Source of the DNA: Paenibacillus daejeonensis DSM 15491
GTDB taxonomy: Bacteria > Bacillota > Bacilli > Paenibacillales > Paenibacillaceae
NCBI RefSeq assembly: GCF_000378385.1
Contig: NZ_KB899659.1
Coordinates: forward strand, 1 to 64,000
DNA: 64,000 nucleotides
Direction of reading: 5' to 3'
Made by a program: the position numbers and the translations under genes. Shown one piece after another: positions 9,281-17,286 of the stretch. Under the pieces are notes generated by a model. It was not told the DNA's origin and did no database searches. It was given only the letters and a program-made list of their open reading frames with translations. How positions within the stretch are numbered: position 1 is the first letter of the stretch; each line of letters begins with the position of its first letter.

Positions 9281-9447
9281 AGAGCTAAGTGACGATATAT
9301 TCGCAGCCAGAGGAATTGCTATGGTTTTCAAATAATAGGTCGCTTTTTTTCCGCTAAACCATCCATATCGCCTATGCAATCAAGAATAGGGCTTCTATTT
9401 TACGTTATTCGCTAGAAATGCAAAGGTAACCAATGGTTAGTAAGCCG

Positions 9448-9636
9448 ATAACGGAACAAATGCTCCACAAAACCGGCAGAACCGCCCGTTATACAACGAA
9501 TAACGGAACATATGCACCATAACCACCTATCTACGATCCGCCATGCTCGCCTATTCGCTCATCCTCGCCGGGACTTCGCTAGCAGACTTGGGATTCGATT
9601 CCCCGTCCACCCTAAACAAACTACGTGTACTGATAG
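9448..9636. repeat. Degenerate copy of the 185-bp palindromic element
   Basis: Two forward units begin ATAACGGAACAAATGCTCC (9448) and ATAACGGAACATATGCACC (9500), 52 bases apart. Weak reverse-unit remnants end at 9582 (..TTCGCTAG) and 9636 (..ACTGATAG), where the geometry of the full copies predicts them. The left half is clear and the right half is a tentative reading. Confidence 0.5.
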
Positions 9637-9640
9637 CCGA

Positions 9641-9817
9641 AGAGGCACGGAATCAAATCAGGTCAACGCTTTCTGGAAGAAAGCGACTTCGAAAGCATAC
9701 GCTGCGTAGCGTTCGCCTTTGTCCCCGGATTTCTACCGCTTAATCGGTTAAAAATCAAGAAATCTGGGGACAACAGCGATCGGAAGATCAATCCGTGACC
9801 GTAGGATTCTATTTTTC
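9641..9817 (+). repeat. Dispersed structured repeat, copy A
   Basis: It starts AGAGGCACGGAAT and ends in a T-rich tail after CCGTGACCGTAGGATTCT. Internal hairpins: GTCCCCGGATTTC with GAAATCTGGGGAC, an inner ACCG/CGGT, and CGATC-GGAA-GATC with a GNRA-type loop. The 5' CACGGAATC and 3' GATCAATCCGTG can close the structure. The same element occurs at 24015 and, inverted, at 59325. This copy sits between the convergent map and aldo/keto reductase genes, 12 bases from the latter's stop. Confidence 0.8.
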
Positions 9818-9828
9818 AATCTTATTAG

Positions 9829-10813
<985 letters not shown>

Positions 10814-10851
10814 GCCGACTTTTTATTTTTTTTCTAAAAGGGGAATGACAT

Positions 10852-11322
10852 ATGCATACGGTCAAAGAAGCCGCCCAGCTGACGGGCCTCACGGAGCACG
10901 CAGTACGCTTTTATACGGACAAAGGATTGGTACCAAGTGTGCAGCGCAATGAGCATAATATCCGGCTGTTTGATACAGAGTCCATCAATTGGCTGCACGG
11001 CGTCAGATGCCTCAAGCAGTCAGGCATGCCGCTCGAAGTGATCAAAACCTACGTTGATTTGTGTATGGAAGGAGACTCAACTGTTCCAGAACGAAGCAAA
11101 ATCATGATGGAGCAAAAAGAAGCGGCGCTTGCTCAGCTCGAAGAAGCCAAACAACACGTCGCTCACTTGGAAGAAAAAACGGCATTATATCAGGCCATTC
11201 TCGAAAATCGCTCACTGGACACGACCAATCCTGCGAAATGGGAAGAACTCCGGCATTATCATGCAGATGTGTTCTACTCCCCCTCTGAGAAAACGCCTGA
11301 CAAATCAAAAACCCACGCCTAG
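10852..11322 (+). CDS. MerR-family regulator
   Basis: A 156-residue regulator. The N-terminal winged helix begins HTVKEAAQLTGLTEHAVR and is followed by FYTDKGLVP. A coiled coil covers about residues 75-125. There is no cysteine cluster. AAAAGGGG precedes the ATG. It is divergent from the aldo/keto reductase gene and is its probable activator through the dyad at 10792. The last residues (THA) and the stop are encoded inside the terminator stem at 11311. Confidence 0.9.
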   Translation: MHTVKEAAQLTGLTEHAVRFYTDKGLVPSVQRNEHNIRLFDTESINWLHGVRCLKQSGMPLEVIKTYVDLCMEGDSTVPERSKIMMEQKEAALAQLEEAKQHVAHLEEKTALYQAILENRSLDTTNPAKWEELRHYHADVFYSPSEKTPDKSKTHA

Positions 11323-11330
11323 GCGTGGGT
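11311..11330 (-). terminator. Perfect palindrome terminator, overlaps the merR stop
   Basis: A 20-bp perfect palindrome, ACCCACGCCTAGGCGTGGGT. A T run follows only on the minus strand, so it terminates the minus-strand genes from 13202 down to 11355. The TAG of the plus-strand merR lies at its centre. Stems of almost the same sequence recur at 13292 and 15368. Confidence 0.8.
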
Positions 11331-11354
11331 ACACGGGGAGAACTGTAAATAGGT

Positions 11355-11528
11355 TTAAATGACGCCAAACAATCGAAGAAACCAGTCATAGATCCTCACA
11401 ATTGTGGAGAAGACAGTATCCATGAAACGTTCTAATCCGTCTGATGCAAATGAATTTGTGGATGCCAATATCACAATAATCAGGGCCACCACTACGCCCA
11501 GTCCTATGTATCGATTCTTTTTTCGCAA
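11355..11528 (-). CDS. Small membrane or secreted protein, 57 residues, TTG start
   Basis: A short frame between the P-loop kinase gene and the terminator at 11311. TTG at 11526-11528 lies seven bases after GGAGG. An ATG two codons upstream lies only one base from it and is disfavoured. The product starts RKKNRYIGLG, then has a hydrophobic stretch of about 16 residues (VVVALIIVILAS), a possible signal-peptidase site near NSFA-SD, and an amphipathic C-terminal part rich in Phe, Ile and Arg. I do not recognise a family. Likely co-transcribed with 11584. Confidence 0.55.
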   Translation of the reverse strand: MRKKNRYIGLGVVVALIIVILASTNSFASDGLERFMDTVFSTIVRIYDWFLRLFGVI

Positions 11529-11583
11529 GACCATACCTCCAGCCTTAGTGTCTCAGAAGTCACCCGCGGGTCGTTCAGCCCAT

Positions 11584-12132
11584 TTAAGGTGATGGTATCA
11601 TGGCCTCATCGTTAAGTCTTGCTATAATTTCAAGAACGGTTTCTTCGGGGGACAGCTCTGTTGAGTCCAGCCACATCCCTATTCTTGCCGTTTCCTGCTG
11701 CAGAACATGATCTAACCCCTCGACCGTCCAGATCCCATAGCCTGTTTTGGGACGTGCAGCTTCTCTGGCCGCAACGGCTGCTGTGCTTGGGCTGAGGACA
11801 ACGAGGTATAAGGGGCGGTGATTGAGCAAGGCAATAAATTCGGTCAGCATTGGACCGACGATAACATCCTGAACGACCACGTTAAACCCGGCCCGATGGT
11901 ACATCTCCGCTGCTTGAACAGTGAGCTGGTAACGCAGACGCAGCTGATCTAGCTCATCCTCACTAGCATCGGGATGCACCTCTTGCCGGTTATTGACGAT
12001 CATTTTTCGGAAGATATCTCCCCGTAAATGGACGGAAGGATTCAACTGTTCGGCTAACAGCTGGGCTACGGTCGATTTACCACTGGCCATAATGCCCGTA
12101 ATTACAATAATACTAGGTTCTTTTAAAATCAT
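11584..12132 (-). CDS. P-loop kinase/phosphotransferase-like AAA protein
   Basis: A 182-residue protein with the nucleotide-binding loop GIMASGKST at about residues 12-20. The overall layout resembles chloramphenicol-phosphotransferase and shikimate/gluconate-kinase-like small kinases. RGDIF after the P-loop and VVQDVIVGP correspond to substrate/Mg regions of that fold. The phosphate acceptor is unknown. It is followed by the 57-residue membrane protein. The Nudix and phosphatase genes upstream are on the same strand with short gaps, so a multi-gene unit ending at 11311 is likely. Confidence 0.75.
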   Translation of the reverse strand: MILKEPSIIVITGIMASGKSTVAQLLAEQLNPSVHLRGDIFRKMIVNNRQEVHPDASEDELDQLRLRYQLTVQAAEMYHRAGFNVVVQDVIVGPMLTEFIALLNHRPLYLVVLSPSTAAVAAREAARPKTGYGIWTVEGLDHVLQQETARIGMWLDSTELSPEETVLEIIARLNDEAMIPSP

Positions 12133-12160
12133 GGCATGACCACCCTCCCCTTGCTCGGAT

Positions 12161-12595
12161 TTACTTTAACCCTTCAAATGCGTAGAAAGCCATTGTCTTG
12201 TTATCCTCTGAACTCAATTTTAATTGCTCGAAAAGTGACGGCATCAGCGTTCTTGCGGTGTCCGCATTCGCCCATATTGCTTCAAGAATTTCTTGGTCAG
12301 GATCAGCGATTTCTAAGTCTCCACTAATGACTCTGGCATAGAAGGTGACAATTAACGCGTGGTGTTCTGACTTCCTGAAGAACATTTCCCGTACGGAGTT
12401 CAAGCCAGTAATAGCGATGCTGTATCCCGTCTCTTCTTGTACTTCACGGATAACCGCTTGTTCCAACGTTTCTCCTTCTTCGACAGCCCCACCGGGAGGC
12501 CCCCAATAAAAGGAATCACCGTTTTTATTTTTTACGAGCAATAGATTATCTTGATCATCATAGACTAAGGCTGAAGCCACATCTACTCTTCTCAC
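12161..12595 (-). CDS. Nudix hydrolase
   Basis: A 144-residue hydrolase of nucleoside-diphosphate-linked compounds. The Nudix box starts at GGAVEEGETLEQAVIREVQE and ends ETGY, with all catalytic Glu/Arg positions present. A GTG start at 12595 is chosen because AGGAGG lies seven bases upstream. The codon directly follows the stop of the histidine phosphatase gene, separated by one base, so translation is coupled. Longer in-frame extensions would run inside the phosphatase gene. The exact substrate cannot be told. Confidence 0.9.
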   Translation of the reverse strand: MRRVDVASALVYDDQDNLLLVKNKNGDSFYWGPPGGAVEEGETLEQAVIREVQEETGYSIAITGLNSVREMFFRKSEHHALIVTFYARVISGDLEIADPDQEILEAIWANADTARTLMPSLFEQLKLSSEDNKTMAFYAFEGLK

Positions 12596-12596
12596 C

Positions 12597-13202
12597 TTAA
12601 GCCCTCCTGTTATCCAACTCATCCAAATGTGACACATTGTTAAGGAAATGCACGAGCTGTGTATTTTCACTGATTTCAATGAGATGGAGCGCAGTATCTC
12701 CATTTTTGAACCAAAACTCTTGATTGACAGGCATTTTGAAAAATGAACGAAGGATATTATTGATTACACCGCCATGTGCGACAATTGCGATTCTGTTATC
12801 GTTGGATGAGGTTATGATCCTTGAAAAAACACTCTCGATTCTCATGCGGAATTCAATCGCAGATTCCCCTTGTTCAACTTGTTCGTGGAGAAACTTGGGA
12901 ATTGGAGGTTTATTGGTGGCTTCGTATGATAAACCAGCGAGCCTACCATTGTTGTATTCCATTAGATCGTCTTCATATTGAACCGAGCAGCCTATAGCGG
13001 CAGCAAGCGTTGAAGCCGTCTCACTTGCTCTTTTCAGAGGGCTTGCCCAAATAGAGTCAGGTGGAAATTCCGATTTCACGCGTTCGGCCATCAGCTTCGC
13101 TTGTTGCCGACCTCGATCAGTTAGCGGGAAATCTGCTCTCCCCTCATGAACCTTCAATAGATCCGCTTCCGACTCTCCATGACGAATGAGTAAAATTTGC
13201 AT
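12597..13202 (-). CDS. Histidine phosphatase family protein (phosphoglycerate-mutase-like)
   Basis: A 201-residue enzyme. The catalytic LIRHGESEAD is at the N terminus, the second histidine is in VAHGGV, and the Glu acid is in DLMEYNNG. The start at 13202 follows AAAGGAG; an upstream extension lacks support. Family members dephosphorylate small phosphorylated metabolites or act as mutases. Coupling to a Nudix hydrolase suggests joint house-cleaning of phosphorylated metabolites, which is inference. Confidence 0.88.
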   Translation of the reverse strand: MQILLIRHGESEADLLKVHEGRADFPLTDRGRQQAKLMAERVKSEFPPDSIWASPLKRASETASTLAAAIGCSVQYEDDLMEYNNGRLAGLSYEATNKPPIPKFLHEQVEQGESAIEFRMRIESVFSRIITSSNDNRIAIVAHGGVINNILRSFFKMPVNQEFWFKNGDTALHLIEISENTQLVHFLNNVSHLDELDNRRA

Positions 13203-13291
13203 CGTCGCACTCCTTTCACGTTTAACCTCTTCACATAACCATTTCGTCATGGTGGATAGAGATTCCTCGTTAGGTTGCTGAGCAAGAAAAA

Positions 13292-13311
13292 AACCACGCT
13301 AGGCGTGGTTC
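13292..13311 (-). terminator. Terminator overlapping the 3' end of the PNPOx-like gene
   Basis: AACCACGC and GCGTGGTT form an 8-bp stem around TAG, with a run of seven T on the minus strand. The stem supplies the last codons and the stop (HA-stop) of the gene at 13299, as at 11311 for merR. Confidence 0.8.
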
Positions 13312-14177
13312 GGATTAAACGGTGAATAGCTCCCAAACTCCCACCGCAACGGGAAGCCTCCGGCAACTCGTCTTATATGATTCACATGGAAGGTGAGCCA
13401 TTTCTCGGTCCCTTGCCATTGTATGGTTGTGTGACCATTCATCTGTGTAAAGTCTCCTGTCTCAAAATCAAGAAACAAAAGCCCTGTTTGTGAATGCAGC
13501 TTGATATTCCCCAATGTGTTGAACATCGCATTGCCTGGATAATCTGGGATGACCAACGTGTGCTCATCTATTTGCTGAACGAATCCTGGTGGCCCGCCGC
13601 GGTGGCTCATATCGGTCCCCCGTTCCTCGTGATATGTCGCAATGAACAGCGTATCGCATCGCTGAAGCTTCGCTTGGAGCTCCTGATCTATCTCTGTAGA
13701 GTGAGTAGTAACCAATGAGCGCTTCTCCATGAAGCCGAGAAAGGTCCGGGCTTGAATATATTTCGGACAATTCGAGTAGACCTCACGGGTGGTCACGTGG
13801 AATCCATCCATGTGAACTTGAGAAATGACTCCGTTGACACGCATACGTTTTCTTGTGGCGAATTCAATGGCCAGTATGCCGATTGGTTGACCGTTCCGGA
13901 TAGCCTTCATTACAGGATCGGACGGGTGAGGCAGCGTCGACACGAATAAGGTTTGCGCATCCAACGCTTTTACAAACCCTGGTTTCCCATACATGACAGT
14001 GGACCAGACCAAACCTTCTTCATCTACGACGCCCAAGAGAACCATGATCTGTTGTTCCATGAACCTGGCAGCAACATCGGGCATGTCTTCTCGAATGATT
14101 TTACTTACACGTTTGGCTTCTTCCCGCACATTCGCTTGGACTTGCACCTCAATTTCTCCAGTGTGATAATCCATCAT
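13299..14177 (-). CDS. Pyridoxamine 5'-phosphate oxidase-like flavin protein
   Basis: About 292 residues with two split-barrel-like halves. VLLGVVDEEGLVWSTVMYGK and FIATYHEERGTDMSHRGGPP match the family of PNPOx-like proteins with a duplicated fold, which usually bind FMN/F420-type cofactors and detoxify or oxidise small molecules. RTFLGFMEKRS lies in the linker. The ATG shares its A with the TGA of the VOC gene, without a clear ribosome site, so translation is coupled. The pair is probably controlled by the operator at 14657. The reaction is unknown. Confidence 0.78.
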   Translation of the reverse strand: MMDYHTGEIEVQVQANVREEAKRVSKIIREDMPDVAARFMEQQIMVLLGVVDEEGLVWSTVMYGKPGFVKALDAQTLFVSTLPHPSDPVMKAIRNGQPIGILAIEFATRKRMRVNGVISQVHMDGFHVTTREVYSNCPKYIQARTFLGFMEKRSLVTTHSTEIDQELQAKLQRCDTLFIATYHEERGTDMSHRGGPPGFVQQIDEHTLVIPDYPGNAMFNTLGNIKLHSQTGLLFLDFETGDFTQMNGHTTIQWQGTEKWLTFHVNHIRRVAGGFPLRWEFGSYSPFNPNHA

Positions 14178-14614
14178 CAAAAGAACCCACAGGCTGGGCC
14201 TTCTTCGGTATGCGCCTCATGTGATGCTATGTCTGCAGGCGTGTAAATTTCCAATCGAATGCCATCCGGATCCAGGAAAAACAGTCCTCCCGATTGCGCT
14301 CCCTCCTCGTGCGCGGTAATACCTGGATAAATCAGGCTTACACCAAGCGCTTTAATCTTCTCCTCCATGCGTTGAACAGCTTCACTTGAATCAACTTCAA
14401 AAGCCAGATGATGCAAGCCGGCATGAGATGTTGAAAAAGTGGTGTCGCTTTGTTCCCATAAGGTAACCGTAACCGCTCCGTTATGTCCCAGGAAAGCAAA
14501 TTTCTTGCCCTTCTCGAAGGATTCACGAACCACCTCGAGTCCGAAAATCTCCTTATAAAAAGCTAAAGACCTCTCCAGATTGCTTACATTTAGTCCCACA
14601 TGTCCTGTTTTCAT
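14177..14614 (-). CDS. VOC-family (glyoxalase/dioxygenase fold) protein
   Basis: A 145-residue vicinal-oxygen-chelate protein. The two beta-alpha-beta-beta-beta modules give the metal-ligand positions at HVGLNVSN, HHLAFEV and FLDPDGIRLEIYTP (His, His, Glu). GGAGG lies eight bases before ATG 14614. It is the first gene of an operon with the PNPOx-like gene. Members include fosfomycin/bleomycin resistance proteins and lactoylglutathione lyases, but the substrate cannot be read from the sequence. Confidence 0.87.
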   Translation of the reverse strand: MKTGHVGLNVSNLERSLAFYKEIFGLEVVRESFEKGKKFAFLGHNGAVTVTLWEQSDTTFSTSHAGLHHLAFEVDSSEAVQRMEEKIKALGVSLIYPGITAHEEGAQSGGLFFLDPDGIRLEIYTPADIASHEAHTEEGPACGFF

Positions 14615-14656
14615 GTTTAGATCCTCCAATTTGTGTGATTCATTTACAAACGAAAA

Positions 14657-14718
14657 ACTAACCATTTGAATGATGTTTATATGGTTAGTATGATAATGTC
14701 TTTTATTTAACCTGTCAA
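14657..14718 (-). promoter_or_regulatory. VOC operon promoter with operator dyad at the start site
   Basis: Minus strand: TTGACA (14713-14718), 17 bp, TATCAT (14690-14695), a near-consensus sigma-A promoter. A perfect inverted repeat, ACTAACCAT (14657-14665) and ATGGTTAGT (14681-14689), lies directly after the -10, and a third GGTTAG occurs near 14735. Its position over the transcription start suggests repression. The adjacent CGNR protein is the obvious candidate regulator. Confidence 0.75.
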
Positions 14719-14769
14719 TGGGGTATTATAGGGTTAGTTAGAATTCGGACGAGATTTGGAGGGAAAGAG

Positions 14770-15342
14770 ATGTCATCACCACGAGCATTTCCATTAATCA
14801 CTGGACATCTTGGATTGGATCTGGTTAATACGGAAGTGGTTAAACGCGGGACCCGTCATGACCTACTGGTTTCGGAGTCGGATTTATCAGACTGGCTCCA
14901 CGCCGTTCCAGAAACGGCACAAGGGGTTGCCGCTCCATTGGATGAACAGCGCATCTTCACTCATGGGTTTTCGGCGTTGAAGGAGCTTAGGGTCTTGCTG
15001 CGTCAAGGTTTCGAGAGGATTGCAGACGGGAACCGACCCGCCCCCGATTGGATTAGCCAACTGGAGGAAATCATTGAGCGTTCGCCGTTGGCTTTTCGAT
15101 ATGTTGAGGGCACGCTCTCTCCTGCGCCTACAGGTCTTGCTGAAGCTGCAATTCAATCACTGATTGCCTATGATACGCTCCAGCTATTGGCAAGCGGCGA
15201 ACTGATGACACTCCATCGTTGTGCCAACCCCGACTGTGTCTTGTTGTTTCTTGATACTACCGGACGCCGGAAATGGTGTTCGATGAATCTCTGCGGGAAC
15301 CGTACCAAGGTAGCCCGGCATCAGCGTCGCAAAGAAAACTAA
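14770..15342 (+). CDS. CGNR zinc-finger (ABATE domain) regulator
   Basis: A 190-residue protein. The N-terminal ABATE-type domain (LITGHLGLDLVNTEVV, typical GxxxLDLxNT) may bind a ligand. The C-terminal CGNR zinc finger has cysteines in RCANPDCVLLF and WCSMNLCGNR, followed by a basic tail. GGAGGG precedes the ATG. It is divergent from the VOC/PNPOx operon and probably controls it through the dyad at 14657. Family members are stress-responsive DNA-binding proteins, but few have been studied. Confidence 0.88.
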   Translation: MSSPRAFPLITGHLGLDLVNTEVVKRGTRHDLLVSESDLSDWLHAVPETAQGVAAPLDEQRIFTHGFSALKELRVLLRQGFERIADGNRPAPDWISQLEEIIERSPLAFRYVEGTLSPAPTGLAEAAIQSLIAYDTLQLLASGELMTLHRCANPDCVLLFLDTTGRRKWCSMNLCGNRTKVARHQRRKEN

Positions 15343-15367
15343 GTTTGGCTAGATAAGCAACACAAAT

Positions 15368-15388
15368 AACCCACGCGAGGCGTGGGTT
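15368..15388. terminator. Terminator between CGNR and the Zur-linked gene
   Basis: AACCCACGC and GCGTGGGTT arms surround GAG. Tails are weak on both strands. It lies between two convergent genes and has nearly the same stem as the terminators at 11311 and 13292. Confidence 0.6.
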
Positions 15389-15417
15389 GTTTCAGTTCAA
15401 AGATGAGTTTGGACCGA

Positions 15418-15897
15418 TTAGATGCACTGCTCCCTAGCTAGGAAAACCTTCGCGCATTGCTCCATCAACAGGCAAAACGAACGGTTATGCTGAATATAAA
15501 AAGAGGAGACATCATAACGACTGCGTGCAGGCTCAAATGTGACGAGCAGCCGATGCCGCATGGTGTTCATGGCAAACTGCACAAAAGCTTCCGTCTTCTC
15601 GGACGCAATGAAGGTAATATAGGCATAGAGGGAATGATCCTCCGGTTCGTCAAGTATACTGACCCCAGCACAAGAATATTCCGTTGGAATGCCCATGCGT
15701 TTGCATAACGCGAGTGTCGTCAGCAATTCTGCATCGATGTGGCTATTTCCGAAAATGACCGTTTGTTTGGCTCGTTTTTTGGGTTTGGGTCGGTTCGCCC
15801 ATGCAATCAACTCTGCTTCTCTGCGCTGCCACCGCTCTTTGGAATGAAGACTGATGATATGCTCTTCCATTTGTGTCGCACGGCCAGATGGGTTCAT
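15418..15897 (-). CDS. Uncharacterised protein, probably Zur-regulated
   Basis: 159 residues from ATG 15897, which follows AAAGGAG. I do not recognise a family. The N-terminal third is basic and helical (KERWQRREAELIAWANRPKP then KKRAK). The middle contains HIDAELLTTLALCKRMGIPT, YSCAGVSILDEPEDHSLYAY and an alternating beta/alpha pattern. Its promoter -10 overlaps a Zur box shared with the COG0523 GTPase gene. This points to zinc limitation, but there are few candidate zinc ligands (one His and three Cys in conserved-looking parts). It appears soluble and cytoplasmic. Confidence 0.75.
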   Translation of the reverse strand: MNPSGRATQMEEHIISLHSKERWQRREAELIAWANRPKPKKRAKQTVIFGNSHIDAELLTTLALCKRMGIPTEYSCAGVSILDEPEDHSLYAYITFIASEKTEAFVQFAMNTMRHRLLVTFEPARSRYDVSSFYIQHNRSFCLLMEQCAKVFLAREQCI

Positions 15898-15924
15898 TCG
15901 CTTCTCCTTTCTAGCTCTTGTACT

Positions 15925-15954
15925 TTGACAGAACAAGGATAGAGCAACTATACT
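15925..15954 (+). promoter_or_regulatory. Promoter of the COG0523 GTPase gene
   Basis: TTGACA (15925-15930), 18 bp, TATACT (15949-15954). The predicted start at about 15961 coincides with the first base of the Zur box. Confidence 0.75.
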
Positions 15955-15960
15955 TATTCT

Positions 15961-15981
15961 ATTCGTAATATTTACGATTAT
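15961..15981. promoter_or_regulatory. Zur box shared by two divergent promoters
   Basis: TTCGTAATATTTACGAT is a near-perfect match to the Bacillus Zur operator (TCGTAAT-N-ATTACGA). It covers the start point of the plus-strand promoter at 15925. It also overlaps the -10 (TATAAT, 15977-15982) of a minus-strand promoter with -35 TTGTAT at 16000-16005 and a 17-bp spacer. Zinc-loaded Zur should therefore repress both genes. Confidence 0.85.
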
Positions 15982-16041
15982 ATACGGAGTTGTTGGCATA
16001 TACAAGAAGTAGTCCCATTTCTATTGTGAGGAGCGATACTC

Positions 16042-17088
16042 ATGAGTATACCGGTTATCATTCTGAGTGGATTCCTTGGCAGTGGCAAAACCACCTTGCT
16101 GCTCAGACTGCTCCAGGAAGCCAGCAATCGCGAGCTTAAGGCTGCTGTTCTGATGAATGAGCTAGGCAAGTCGGATGTGGATGGCAGCCTCATTCGCAAG
16201 CAAATGTCCGGACAGGCTCTCGAGAAATTATTGGATGGTTGTATCTGTTGTAGCAAAAAGTCTGAGGTGGCCGCTTCTGTAAGAAAGCTTATTGATCAGC
16301 AACCGGATGTTCTGCTCGTTGAACTTACGGGTGTCGCTAATCCGGAAGAAGTGGTTGATGCCTTGTCGGAGCCTTACCTGCTTCATCGGGTCCAACTGAA
16401 ACAAATCCTAACCGTACTAGATGCCGAAGGGGTGCTTGATTACAATAGCTTTTTTAATACGGATCAGGCCTTGAAGCACACCTTCCGCCGTCAGATGGAG
16501 GTGGCAGATACAATTCTTATTAACAAAACTGATCTCGTCTCCCCTTCCCACTTGTCGAAGATTGAAAAAGTGGTGAAAAAACATAACGATCAGGCCATCC
16601 TACATCATACGATAAACAGTGAAATGCCCTTGACAGACCTATTCACAGGTCTCCAGTCGTTGGTTCATCACTCACCTGTTGTGCGTAAGATGGGCTCAGG
16701 CGGTACAGCCGTCCGGAAACAATTGTCAAGGGCTAATTCATCTGTACATCATCATGAATCTCAAGCACATCCGGCATCCCCGTCGCAACCTTCATTCAGC
16801 AGAGTCCAGAGCATCACCCTATCCCTGCCTGAGCAACTACTGGTCACCAAGAAGCAAATCGAGCAGTTCTTGAACCATTGGAAGAAACAGCTGCTCCGTG
16901 CAAAAGGTTATGTAGCGGTGGACGACCGATCTTATCCAAACCAGGTCGTTCAATATGCAGGCAAGCGAATGTATTGGGAAGCAGCAGAAGAGCCCAGCCC
17001 CGCTTATCTAGTCCTGATCGGGATCGATCTGAATCAGGAGGAGATTGAGCAGGATTGGGCCCAGCTGATGGGATTGACGAGTGTTTAG
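16042..17088 (+). CDS. COG0523/CobW-family GTPase, zinc metallochaperone type
   Basis: A 348-residue G3E GTPase. The Walker A loop is GFLGSGKTT at residues 10-18. The metal-binding CxCC motif is GCICC at about residue 73. Further motifs are ELTGVANPEEV and NKTD for guanine recognition. A histidine-rich linker (SSVHHHESQAHP) precedes a CobW_C domain (about 250-345). Related proteins (YciC/ZagA) deliver zinc to client enzymes during zinc limitation. The Zur box at 15961 supports this role strongly. GAGGAG precedes the ATG. Confidence 0.9.
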   Translation: MSIPVIILSGFLGSGKTTLLLRLLQEASNRELKAAVLMNELGKSDVDGSLIRKQMSGQALEKLLDGCICCSKKSEVAASVRKLIDQQPDVLLVELTGVANPEEVVDALSEPYLLHRVQLKQILTVLDAEGVLDYNSFFNTDQALKHTFRRQMEVADTILINKTDLVSPSHLSKIEKVVKKHNDQAILHHTINSEMPLTDLFTGLQSLVHHSPVVRKMGSGGTAVRKQLSRANSSVHHHESQAHPASPSQPSFSRVQSITLSLPEQLLVTKKQIEQFLNHWKKQLLRAKGYVAVDDRSYPNQVVQYAGKRMYWEAAEEPSPAYLVLIGIDLNQEEIEQDWAQLMGLTSV

Positions 17089-17091
17089 TAA

Positions 17092-17280
17092 CTATTTTCC
17101 TTTGTGGGACATCACGAAACCACTAATAATATATACGATACTAACGATGTACATTAAGGCTGCAAAATACTCATTAGGCCCTCGCCCGTCTAATCGACTG
17201 GCGATATAGCTTAGATAGTAGGTGAGCATCAGTAACAGAATGCCAAAGGACAAGAAAACAGGCTTTTCATCTGGTCTCAC
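17092..17280 (-). CDS. Small two-helix membrane protein
   Basis: 62 residues with hydrophobic spans at about 8-28 (FLSFGILLLMLTYYLSYIA) and 40-58, and a charged loop (SRLDGRGPNEY). The start is GTG 17280, eight bases after the DUF218 gene stop, with GGATGAAATGAG upstream. I do not recognise a family. Its position suggests co-translation with the DUF218 protein. Confidence 0.6.
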   Translation of the reverse strand: MRPDEKPVFLSFGILLLMLTYYLSYIASRLDGRGPNEYFAALMYIVSIVYIISGFVMSHKGK

Positions 17281-17286
17281 CTCATT

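Noticed and set aside
11404-11592. 62-codon plus-strand frame after merR
   Set aside because: It overlaps the better-supported minus-strand 57-residue protein and has no ribosome site or recognisable features.
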